Source: an uncultured Bacteroidota bacterium (GTDB taxonomy: Bacteria; Bacteroidota; Bacteroidia; Chitinophagales; Chitinophagaceae). Taken from it: a DNA stretch of 64,000 nucleotides. Location of the stretch: contig CAIKOJ010000155.1 of NCBI GenBank assembly GCA_903829015.1, positions 39,678-103,677 of the forward strand, in the 5' to 3' direction. The translations under genes and the position numbers were made by a program. Below the pieces are notes generated by a model. That model saw only the letters and a program-made list of their open reading frames with translations. It did no database searches and was not told the DNA's origin. Below are positions 48,005-56,603 of this stretch, piece by piece (within the stretch, counting starts at the first letter, position 1; the number at the start of each line of letters is the position of its first letter).

Positions 48005-50200
48005 TTAGAAGTTATCAGCGTTATACTTTACGTCTGCCTTTTTGATCATTGTTTGCTGGAGCAACTGAGAAACTGAATTCCTCAACTGACCTTCCTGCTG
48101 CCTGCGCTGTTGTGGCATGATCATGTTCATGATGTTGGCATCGATCTGGCTTGGTGTGCGCCTTGTAACGCTAATGAAATAAACACCACCCTGACCTTTG
48201 ATACCAGGAGATACGGCATTCATCTGGAAGGCATTGCAGAATGCATAACCTGTAACCTTAGGCTCGAAACCTAAACCTGGTATAAAGCCTGCTGCAAGTG
48301 TTAAAGAATCAGAAGCCTGAACTGTCTGACCTGCTGCTGCTGCAATACCATCCAATGTACCAGATGCTCCGAACTTCTTAACTATAATGTCTGCTTTCTT
48401 TTCTTCTTTTATCTTCTGCTCCAGCATTGGGCGGTTAGCTGCAGTTACAGCCATCAAACCTGGCTCCTGTATAGATGCTAACTTAGCAACTACATAGCGC
48501 TGCTCACCTAACTGGAATACATTTGAAATGTCGCCCACCTTGTGGTTGTATGCCCACCTTACGATCTCTCTTGAAGAACCTAAACCAGCGATAGAGAAGT
48601 TATTAACCTTGATGTTGTCTCCAACTCTTTTATCCAGATTCATTTTCTTAACAGCAGCATCAAATTCTGTAGCGGTTGGGTTTTTACCGGCAAACTCATT
48701 TGCACGACCATAGATAGCGTTCACTGTGCTGTCGCTTGGTGCCAGTACTTTCGATATGGTAGCCATCTGTACAGAAGGTGCAATACCTTTCTGATCGAGG
48801 ATAACTATGTAGTGATAACCAGCGTAGTTGTCGTTAGATACTTTAATGGTTTTCTTATCTCCTTTGCTGCCTTCGAAAATAAAGTCGCCGAATTCTTTAG
48901 AGATAGTAACCCTCTGCTGCAGTGTGAACCAGTATTCGCCACCTTTATCTTTACTGCCTTCGTCTTCAGAGTATTTTGCAACTACCGAATCAAATGGAGC
49001 ACCTGCGTTGATCATTGCAATAGCGCTGTCCAGTCTTGCTTTAGCAGCAGTATCAGACATTACGTCTTTACCTCTGTCTTTAGTACGAACCAGTATGTGC
49101 TTGCACTGTACAGAATCAGGAAGTGTTTTACGATCTGTTACTTTCGTCATTTTGAAAGCACCGTTGTCGAAGTAAGGACCATAAATAGAACCTACTGCCA
49201 AACCTGAAATAGAATCAGAGTACCTGCTCATGAAAGTCCTTTTGTTCTGGTACACTTCTGAGTAAGAATTGATCTCATCAGATTTGCTGTTTACAAAAGT
49301 CTTGTTGTCTTTAGTTGCTTCAAATTCAGTTTTCAGATCCATCAATGCATTTACCTGACGTGCAGTATCAGCCGATGATGGGATGATATCGAACGATACG
49401 TACTCAATGTTTCTTGTAGGCTGATCGTTTTTGTAATTAGCAGCATGCTTCTGCATGTAAGCTGTAATTTCTTCGTCAGTTACTTTTACTTCGTTATCAG
49501 ATACTGCTGTGTAAGGAACCTTTACAAACTTGATACCTGCAGTAGAGTTCTGCTCATTCACTGCTTTCTTAGCAAGGTATGTAGGTGCATACACCGAGCC
49601 TGCATAGATAGTGTTGTACTTGTTTACACGTGCCATACGCTTCACGTATGATTTTACTACTTCCCACTGCTCGCGCACTTTGCCTGTAGGATCGTATTTC
49701 TGAGGATCTTCAGACACTGCTTTTTCAAACTGCTTTACGATTGCAGGATCGAACTGATTGGTTTGTGGGTTGATGAACACCTGCTGTCCTTCTACCTGAA
49801 ACTGGCGAACGATAGGATCAGCGTTCTCACCGTAAATGAGTTCTTTAACTTCGTCTGGCGAAGTCTGGATACCCAGTTTATCGCACTGCTCAGCTACTAC
49901 TGTTTCGTACACCAGCATCTGCACAACCTGCTCATTCATCTGAGACCTTGTAGCTTCATCAAGCGGACGATTCTTATTGAACATACTGTAGAGTGTTTCA
50001 TACTCTTTCAGATGCGACTGATATTCTTTCGGATCTATTTTAGTTCCGTTGACTGTGATAACGGTGTTATCGTTACTCCTGAAGAAATTACCAAATGAAC
50101 CGTTGCGTGCATCTGAGATAATAAAGCCAACGAGTGCCAGGGCAATAAGTGCACCCGCTATTTTTCCGTATTTGTTCCTGATTGTTTGTATTACAGACAT
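48005..50200 (-). CDS. SurA/PpiD-like peptidylprolyl isomerase
   Basis: 731 aa; N-terminal TM IRNKYGKIAGALIALALVGFIISD, SurA-N like region, parvulin VQCKHILVRTKDRGKDVMSDTAAKARLDSAIAMINAGAPFDSVVAKYSEDEGSKDKGGEYWF. Confidence 0.92.
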   Translation of the reverse strand: MSVIQTIRNKYGKIAGALIALALVGFIISDARNGSFGNFFRSNDNTVITVNGTKIDPKEYQSHLKEYETLYSMFNKNRPLDEATRSQMNEQVVQMLVYETVVAEQCDKLGIQTSPDEVKELIYGENADPIVRQFQVEGQQVFINPQTNQFDPAIVKQFEKAVSEDPQKYDPTGKVREQWEVVKSYVKRMARVNKYNTIYAGSVYAPTYLAKKAVNEQNSTAGIKFVKVPYTAVSDNEVKVTDEEITAYMQKHAANYKNDQPTRNIEYVSFDIIPSSADTARQVNALMDLKTEFEATKDNKTFVNSKSDEINSYSEVYQNKRTFMSRYSDSISGLAVGSIYGPYFDNGAFKMTKVTDRKTLPDSVQCKHILVRTKDRGKDVMSDTAAKARLDSAIAMINAGAPFDSVVAKYSEDEGSKDKGGEYWFTLQQRVTISKEFGDFIFEGSKGDKKTIKVSNDNYAGYHYIVILDQKGIAPSVQMATISKVLAPSDSTVNAIYGRANEFAGKNPTATEFDAAVKKMNLDKRVGDNIKVNNFSIAGLGSSREIVRWAYNHKVGDISNVFQLGEQRYVVAKLASIQEPGLMAVTAANRPMLEQKIKEEKKADIIVKKFGASGTLDGIAAAAGQTVQASDSLTLAAGFIPGLGFEPKVTGYAFCNAFQMNAVSPGIKGQGGVYFISVTRRTPSQIDANIMNMIMPQQRRQQEGQLRNSVSQLLQQTMIKKADVKYNADNF

Positions 50201-50235
50201 TGTAGGTTTGTATTATGTTAATTTTATTAAGGACG

Positions 50236-50244
50236 GCAAATTTA
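50236..50244 (-). promoter_or_regulatory. Bacteroidota -7 element (TAAATTTGC) of ppiD-like gene
   Basis: Exact TAnnTTTGC on minus upstream of ATG 50200. Confidence 0.5.
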
Positions 50245-50454
50245 TGGTAAAAATTGTGATTATACGCCATTGTTACGGCTTTCTCGCCCTTATTTTTAAA
50301 TATAAAACTTCGTATTATCTGAATAGCAACAGGTATTTGGGGTGATAATTTTCATGGGTAGTACACATTTGGGATTTATGGTGTATTTGTATACTGACTT
50401 GATTGCTTCCGAGCGGCGCCCTTTCACTTGCTCATCCAAAGAGGGGAGGTTACT

Positions 50455-50502
50455 GGTGATAGGAAATATACCATAATCGCGTTTCAAACGCTTTTCCGTT
50501 AG
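50455..50502 (-). repeat. Dispersed repeat X, copy 2 (inverted)
   Basis: Reverse complement CTAACGGAAAAGCGTTTGAAACGCGATTATGGTATATTTCCTATCACC; contains palindrome GCGTTTCAAACGC. Confidence 0.75.
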
Positions 50503-50597
50503 GTACTCGGCGCAGACGAGGATCAGCAAGGCAACCAAAAACAATGCCAGCGGAATAAATATCTTTCATAACTTGGCCTGAATTAATAATTATTGAA

Positions 50598-51302
50598 ATG
50601 AAAATACTGACTTGGAATTGTAATGGCGCATTCAGGAGAAAATACGAAGCAATTAATAAACTTGGTGCCGATATTCAAGTTATACAAGAATGTGAAGATC
50701 CGTTAAGAACTACGGATGAAAAGTATAAAGCGTGGGCAAAGAATTACTTATGGACTGGCGAAAATAAGAATAGAGGATTAGGTGTTTTTGCAAATGAGGG
50801 AATCCTGATTAGTGATTTGAAATGGGAAGCAGATGGTCTGAAATATTTCCTATCCTGCAGAATCAACAAAAACTTTGACTTAGTTGCGGTGTGGACTACG
50901 AGAAATAATTCAATTACATATAGATATATTGGGCAATTATGGAAATATCTTCAAATCAATAAGGCGAAAATGACAGGATGCATAATTATAGGTGATTTCA
51001 ATAGCAATAAAATTTGGGATGAACGGAAGAGGACATGTAATCATTCCCATGTTGTGAGGGAATTGGCTGATATAGGAATTTCAAGTCTCTACCATGATTA
51101 TTACAATAGTGCTCAAGGCGAGGAAATGCATCCTACATTTTACCTGCAGCGGAAAATAGATAAACCCTATCACATTGACTATATTTTTGCTTCAACAGAA
51201 ATAGTTGATAAAATAACTAATTTTGAGATAGGATTGAGGGATGAATGGTTGCAAATTAGTGATCATTTACCTGTATTGTGTGATATAATTAAAAAAATAT
51301 AA
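50598..51302 (+). CDS. Endonuclease/exonuclease/phosphatase (EEP) family nuclease
   Basis: 234 aa; MKILTWNCNGAFRRKYEAI, DIQVIQECED, CIIIGDFNSNKIWD, HIDYIFASTEI, LQISDHLPVLCDI. Confidence 0.88.
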   Translation: MKILTWNCNGAFRRKYEAINKLGADIQVIQECEDPLRTTDEKYKAWAKNYLWTGENKNRGLGVFANEGILISDLKWEADGLKYFLSCRINKNFDLVAVWTTRNNSITYRYIGQLWKYLQINKAKMTGCIIIGDFNSNKIWDERKRTCNHSHVVRELADIGISSLYHDYYNSAQGEEMHPTFYLQRKIDKPYHIDYIFASTEIVDKITNFEIGLRDEWLQISDHLPVLCDIIKKI

Positions 51303-52163
51303 ATGGCATTCGGGAAGACAATTAAGATATTTCTTATGGATGGGGATCCCAATGGACGAATGAGTTGTGAACTTTCAAATTGGACAGGGAAGGCATATAA
51401 AATACCAAGAATTAAAATTAAAGAATGCTCTGACCGCGATGACTTATCTAATACGGGGGTATACTTGCTATTCGGTAAAGACGATGAAGGGAAAGATCAA
51501 GTATATATTGGGGAGGCAGAATCAATATTAAAAAGGCTTCATCAACATTTAGTCCAGAAAGACTTTTGGAATGAAACAATCGTTTTTATTAGTAAAGATG
51601 ACAACCTAAATAAGGCTCATATAAAATATCTCGAAAACAGATTGCATAGTATTGCTACTGCAGCAAATCGATATAAAATTGAGAATTCAAGCACCCCTAC
51701 ACAATCTTCCATTTCAGAATCCGATAGAGCTGAAATGGAAGAATTTATTGAGTATATAAAAATGCTTGTAAACACCCTCGGACATAAAGTGTTTGATGAA
51801 AAACGTGAAATTAAACCCAAGCAAAAGCAAGAGATATTTTTTATTAAAGCCGCACGTGGTGCAGATTCACAGGGTGAGCCAACTTCAGAAGGGTTTGTAG
51901 TGTTCAAAGGTTCAAAAGCAGCAGGTTCAACAGTAACGTCAATTACATCGAGTTTTCAAGCATTAAGACAAAAGCTAATAATCGATGGTGTTTTGGTACA
52001 AAAGGAAGATTACCTATTGTTTCCAGATGACTTTATTTTTAGTAGTCCATCAACGGCGGCATCAATTGTTCTAGGAAGAAATGCCAATGGTTTGACAGAA
52101 TGGAAGCTAATAAATGGTACTACATTAAAAGAATATGAGACAAATGAAAAACAGCCAAGGTAA
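51303..52163 (+). CDS. GIY-YIG nuclease family protein (DUF4357-like C-terminus)
   Basis: 286 aa; GVYLLFGKDDEGKDQVYIGEAESILKRLHQHL; ATG directly follows the EEP stop codon. Confidence 0.88.
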   Translation: MAFGKTIKIFLMDGDPNGRMSCELSNWTGKAYKIPRIKIKECSDRDDLSNTGVYLLFGKDDEGKDQVYIGEAESILKRLHQHLVQKDFWNETIVFISKDDNLNKAHIKYLENRLHSIATAANRYKIENSSTPTQSSISESDRAEMEEFIEYIKMLVNTLGHKVFDEKREIKPKQKQEIFFIKAARGADSQGEPTSEGFVVFKGSKAAGSTVTSITSSFQALRQKLIIDGVLVQKEDYLLFPDDFIFSSPSTAASIVLGRNANGLTEWKLINGTTLKEYETNEKQPR

Positions 52164-52225
52164 GGTCGCCGGTTCATATATTTTCATTAATATTTCAGCT
52201 TTTGTTGTGTAATTTTCTCTCCTCT

Positions 52226-52271
52226 GGTCGAAGCGTCTACTTCGTCCTGTTATTTTGAAGTGTCCGCTTCC
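52226..52271. repeat. Double-hairpin repeat, copy 2
   Basis: GGTCGAAGCGTCTACTTCGTCC + TGTTATTTT + GAAGTGTCCGCTTCC; same layout as 40787..40833. Confidence 0.75.
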
Positions 52272-52312
52272 CCCACTGGTCCCCACTAGTCCTCATCTGT
52301 GAGGAGGATTTA

Positions 52313-52357
52313 TCGGTAAAGCGTTTGAAACGCGATTAAGGTATTTTTTCCCATCAC
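52313..52357 (+). repeat. Dispersed repeat X, copy 3
   Basis: TCGGTAAAGCGTTTGAAACGCGATTAAGGTATTTTTTCCCATCAC; inverted relative to copy 2. Confidence 0.75.
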
Positions 52358-53084
52358 AGGCCCGCACCGTCCTGTCATAGGCCGTATACGTCCTGTCATA
52401 GATTTTAAATTTTGGCATTTCCAGCCAATACACGATATTTACATAAAGCTGGCACCCATTTCCTAAACAGGAAATTTCCGGTACCAAGTTTTCCGGCAAA
52501 ACCCGCAATTCACACACAATTAATTGATTTTCAATTAATTAAGCCACTTCTGGCTTGTCTGCCGATATAGGCATGGTTTTTCCGGTACCGGAAGAAACCG
52601 GAAGAAAACCCGCAATTTGCTTCCGGCCTGTCTGCCGCTAGGCATGGCTCGCCTGCCATTAGGTATGGTTTGTGCAATACTAAAAGACTGTTTTGTATAA
52701 TGAAAGAAAATCTGTGGAATCCGAGAAAACTGAACCACCCATACCTGACAACCAATTTCAGGACTAACCATCTTGAAAATCCAAAGATCCGGAAAATCCT
52801 GATAGTGTAGAAAGTGGGGAGAAAATGGGGAATTCTTATCCACATTTCCAGTGCAAAGTGTTGATTTTCAACATTTTAATAAAAACAACACAAATAATTC
52901 CCCACCTGGGGAATTTTGAAAAATGATCCTGTAAATCCCATCAAACTCGCGACCAACTACTAACTACTATCTACTGATTCCCAATTGGGTAGTTTTTGGG
53001 AAATTTTTCCAAAACAAACTATTGATAATCAATGTTTTACTGCTTTTTACAACTTATCGCAAAAAGTGGGAAATTTTCCTTTGC

Positions 53085-53214
53085 CCGCCGTAGCTTTTCC
53101 TATTAGAAGCCATAGTTTCAACGACGGCTTCAGCGAAGGAGGGTCGCCCGCAGTATCTTTTTTTATTAACTGCCATAGTTTCAACGACGGCTGTATCGAA
53201 GGAAGGTCCGGCAT
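53085..53214. repeat. 63-bp direct repeat, two copies
   Basis: GCCATAGTTTCAACGACGGCT at 53109 and 53172, with preceding GCCCGC(C/A)GTA...TATTA also shared. Confidence 0.8.
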
Positions 53215-53364
53215 GTAGAGAGCAGATAACAGGAATGCTATTTGACTGAGTGCAAATGCTCAGCATCACCCTTCGGCACGGCTCAGGGCGACATATCTTT
53301 ATTTGGCTGGTGTCACCACCGTAACCAATGTTATAGACATTAGCCAGTTTGGGGTTTTTAATTT

Positions 53365-53373
53365 TACCTTTGC
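53365..53373 (+). promoter_or_regulatory. Bacteroidota -7 element (TACCTTTGC) of PLP-dependent gene
   Basis: Exact TAnnTTTGC, 18 nt upstream of ATG 53392. Confidence 0.5.
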
Positions 53374-53391
53374 CACCTACAATACTATAAG

Positions 53392-54546
53392 ATGGCAGAC
53401 AAGAATTATAAGCTGAATACCAAACTGATACATGCAGGGGTGCATCCCGACCCAACAACAGGCGCTATTATGACGCCTATTTACCAGACGAGCACCTATG
53501 TGCAGGCTGGTCCGGGCGACCACAAGGGATATGAATATGCCAGAACCCAGAACCCTACAAGAACGGTACTGCAGGATGCACTGGCTGCCATAGAGAATGG
53601 TAAGTACGGTTTGTGCTTCGGCAGCGGCATGGCAGCTACCGATGCCGTAGTAAAGCTGCTGGCTCCGGGCGATGAGGTAATAGTATCGAACGATCTGTAT
53701 GGTGGTACTTACCGCCTGATGACAAAGATCTTCGCTCAGTACGGTATCAAGTTTCATTTTATAGGTATGCACGATGCGCACAATATTGTGCGCCATATTA
53801 ATAACCGCACCACAATGGTATGGGTGGAAACACCAACCAACCCATTGCTGAATGTAATAGACATTGCTGCCTGCGCCGATATTTGTAAGAAACACAAACT
53901 GACGCTGGTAGTAGACAATACGTTTGCATCGCCCTACCTGCAAAACCCGCTTGACCTGGGCGCAGACATAGTGCTGCATTCTGCTACCAAGTATCTGGGT
54001 GGCCATAGCGATGTGGTGCACGGCGCACTGGTTATGAACGATGCCGGTCTGGAAGAGCGTCTGCGGTTTATACAAAACAGTTGCGGTGCAGTGCCGGGTC
54101 CGCACGACTGCTGGCTGGTGCTACGTGGTATAAAGACCCTGCATGTGCGTATGCAGCGGCATTGCGAGAACGGCGAAGCAGTGGCTCACTACCTGCGCTC
54201 TAACCCCAAGGTGGGTAAGGTGCTGTGGGTGGGTTTTGAAGATCACCCCAATCACGATATTGCCAAAAAGCAAATGAGGGGATTCGGTGGTATGATCTCG
54301 TTTACACTAAAAGGTGATAATATAGATGATGCACTAGCGGTACTGAAGAAAACTAAACTCTTTGCACTCGCAGAATCGCTGGGTGGTGTAGAATCGCTCA
54401 TCGGTCACCCCGCTACCATGACCCATGGTTCTATACCCAGGGAGCAGCGCATAGCCAATGGCCTGGGCGACTCATTGATAAGACTAAGTGTGGGAATTGA
54501 AGATGTTGAAGATCTGATAGATGATCTGAAGCAGGCGATAGGGTAG
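53392..54546 (+). CDS. Trans-sulfuration PLP-dependent enzyme (cystathionine gamma-synthase/lyase family)
   Basis: 384 aa; TPIYQTSTYVQ, YEYARTQNPTRTVLQ, VLHSATKYLGGHSDVVHGAL, SLGGVESLIGHPATMTH. Confidence 0.94.
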   Translation: MADKNYKLNTKLIHAGVHPDPTTGAIMTPIYQTSTYVQAGPGDHKGYEYARTQNPTRTVLQDALAAIENGKYGLCFGSGMAATDAVVKLLAPGDEVIVSNDLYGGTYRLMTKIFAQYGIKFHFIGMHDAHNIVRHINNRTTMVWVETPTNPLLNVIDIAACADICKKHKLTLVVDNTFASPYLQNPLDLGADIVLHSATKYLGGHSDVVHGALVMNDAGLEERLRFIQNSCGAVPGPHDCWLVLRGIKTLHVRMQRHCENGEAVAHYLRSNPKVGKVLWVGFEDHPNHDIAKKQMRGFGGMISFTLKGDNIDDALAVLKKTKLFALAESLGGVESLIGHPATMTHGSIPREQRIANGLGDSLIRLSVGIEDVEDLIDDLKQAIG

Positions 54547-54610
54547 TTGATTAGTTGATTGGTTGGTTAGTTGATTGGTTGGTTAGTTGATTGATTGGGT
54601 GGTTGATTAG
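54544..54610. repeat. Low-complexity tandem repeat of TAGTTGATTGGTTGG-type units
   Basis: tagttgattagttgattggttggttagttgattggttggttagttgattgatt... Confidence 0.8.
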
Positions 54611-54649
54611 TAGGAAGGGAGACCATTAAAGGCTATAGCAAATCATATT

Positions 54650-54949
54650 TTATCTTCTGAATTTTAGACGGGGGTTTCTTTTCGTATGAAAGACGAAAGA
54701 GATAAAAACAACTTTTTGCTTTTCTAAAATCTGATAAATAATTGTGTACGGAAAGTCCTGTACCACAGCGGCTCTGTAACTCCCTTTTTTCTTGGCATAC
54801 AGCTCGGGGGTATAAGACAGCTTATCGAATTTATTTTGAACTGCAGCTAAAAATCTTTGTCCCAGTCCTTCTGAACATTCTTCATACCATTGAAATGACT
54901 GGTTGAGTTCCAGTAATGCGTCGGGATGAAGCACTATCTGGTAAGTCAT
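54650..54949 (-). CDS. RelE/ParE-family toxin
   Basis: 99 aa; YQIVLHPDALLELNQSFQWYEECSEGLGQRFLAAV...YRAAVVQDFPYTIIYQI; overlaps antitoxin ORF by 4 bp. Confidence 0.88.
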   Translation of the reverse strand: MTYQIVLHPDALLELNQSFQWYEECSEGLGQRFLAAVQNKFDKLSYTPELYAKKKGSYRAAVVQDFPYTIIYQILEKQKVVFISFVFHTKRNPRLKFRR

Positions 54950-55191
54950 TTCTTTTTACTTTTTGAGGAAGCCATTATTTTCAATTTTGCTTCTTCCCAA
55001 GGTATGCCTTTCACCTTACCACTTTTATAATCGGCTGAGCGCCTATCCAGTTCTGCCAGAAATTCCTTGTCTTTTGACCATTCATAGTCTCCAATCTCTC
55101 CTTCAACCATCGTGAATATGGCTTTCACTTTTTTTTCATCGGCAATACGAATATATTCATATAGTTTCTGCCGTATCAATGCCGTGGTCAT
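54946..55191 (-). CDS. Putative antitoxin of RelE/ParE pair
   Basis: 81 aa; SKDKEFLAELDRRSADYKSGKVKGIPWEEAKLKI, typical addiction-module C-terminus. Confidence 0.82.
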   Translation of the reverse strand: MTTALIRQKLYEYIRIADEKKVKAIFTMVEGEIGDYEWSKDKEFLAELDRRSADYKSGKVKGIPWEEAKLKIMASSKSKKK

Positions 55192-55226
55192 ATACTCTTC
55201 TTTTTATCAAAATTAAGTGTTATTGC

Positions 55227-56390
55227 CTATCTCAGCAAAATATACGATTCCACATCCTTTCTGGTGATGGTTTTATCAGAGAGGATAATGAGGCGTTCTA
55301 CCACGTTGCGGAGCTCACGGATGTTGCCGGTCCAGTTGTATTCCTGCAGGGCTTTAACAGCATCGGGTTCTATGTCCTTTACGGGTTGTTTGTATTCTTC
55401 GCAAATCTCTTTCAGGAAGTGCATGATGAGTGCCGGTATATCGTCGCGGCGGGCATTGAGTGAAGGCACCTGAATGAGTATAACACTGAGCCTGTGGTAG
55501 AGATCGAGCCGGAATTTTTTTGCTTCTACTTCTTCGAGCAGGTTTTTGTTGGTTGCCGCAATAACGCGTACATCTACTTTAATTTCTTTCTCGCCACCTA
55601 CACGGGTTATTTTACTTTCCTGCAGGGCACGGAGCATTTTGGCCTGGGCATCGTGGCTCATGTCGCCGATCTCATCGAGGAACAATGTTCCGCCATTAGC
55701 CTGCTCAAACTTGCCTATGCGCTGCTTAATAGCCGATGTGAAGGATCCTTTTTCGTGGCCAAATAATTCGCTCTCTATAAGCTCGGAGGGTATGGCTGCA
55801 CAGTTCACCTCTATCATAGGTCCGGCACAGCGGCTGCTGAGGTCGTGAATACGGCGGGCAACTAGTTCCTTACCCACACCATTCTCACCGGTAATTAAAA
55901 CACGGGCATCGGTAGGTGCTACCTTGGCAATGGTCTCCTGAATGCGCATCATACCATCGCTCGCACCAATCATCTCGTAACCACGCGAAATGCGTTTGCG
56001 TAGCTGTTTGGTCTCAGCTACCAGCAGCTTTTTGTCCATAGCGTTGCGAAGGGTTATGAGCAGCCTGTTCAGATCAGGTGGTTTGGAGATATAATCGTAC
56101 GCACCTTTTTTCACTGCATCAACCGCAGTCTCTATATTCCCATGACCCGAAATGACAATGAAAGGAATATCAGGCCGAACCTCACGGGCTACTGCCAGTA
56201 CCTCCATACCATCCATTTTAGGCATTTTGATATCGCAAAGGATACAGTCGTAGTTGTTTTCCCTGATCTTTTTAGCGCCCTCGGCACCATCTGCAGCTTC
56301 ATCAACCGTGAAGCCTTCGAAGGCAAGAATTTCGCCAAGGGTTTTGCGTATCGCTTTTTCGTCGTCTATTACCAGTATGTTTTGGGCCAT
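55227..56390 (-). CDS. Response regulator with receiver and sigma-54-type AAA+ domain, no recognisable HTH
   Basis: 387 aa; NILVIDDEKAIRKTL, CDIKMPKMDGMEVL, Walker A ITGENGVGKELVARRIH, ELFGHEKGSFTSAIKQRIGKFEQANGGTLFLDEIGD; ends shortly after AAA+ domain. Confidence 0.9.
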   Translation of the reverse strand: MAQNILVIDDEKAIRKTLGEILAFEGFTVDEAADGAEGAKKIRENNYDCILCDIKMPKMDGMEVLAVAREVRPDIPFIVISGHGNIETAVDAVKKGAYDYISKPPDLNRLLITLRNAMDKKLLVAETKQLRKRISRGYEMIGASDGMMRIQETIAKVAPTDARVLITGENGVGKELVARRIHDLSSRCAGPMIEVNCAAIPSELIESELFGHEKGSFTSAIKQRIGKFEQANGGTLFLDEIGDMSHDAQAKMLRALQESKITRVGGEKEIKVDVRVIAATNKNLLEEVEAKKFRLDLYHRLSVILIQVPSLNARRDDIPALIMHFLKEICEEYKQPVKDIEPDAVKALQEYNWTGNIRELRNVVERLIILSDKTITRKDVESYILLR

Positions 56391-56603
56391 TTTTTGTTAG
56401 TAGTTAGTCTTTAGTAGATAGTAGTTGGTCGTGAGTATATGTTGTGGTTTTGAAAGTGCCAAATTACCTAAATTATTGGTCTTGGGAATTAACTAATTCA
56501 GGGTAATGTCTGTTTATGAGGAGGAAATTCTGCAACTTTGTCAGGTACAGAGGTGGGGTATGGCAATTGCATGTATGTACATGTAACCAAAAACAAATCA
56601 AAT

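Noticed and set aside
52531-52845. Two overlapping minus-strand ORFs of 102-104 aa
   Set aside because: They lie in repeat-rich intergenic DNA, have overlapping frames and no domain features; the sequence matches dispersed repeat motifs (TGTCTGCCGmTAGGCATGG).
53377-54105. 242-aa minus-strand ORF opposite the trans-sulfuration gene
   Set aside because: The opposite strand encodes a full PLP enzyme with all hallmark motifs; the antisense translation has no domain signature.
54544-54610. Possible CRISPR or regulatory array
   Set aside because: Short TAGTTGATTGGTTGG-type units without unique spacers; this is slippage-type low-complexity repeat.
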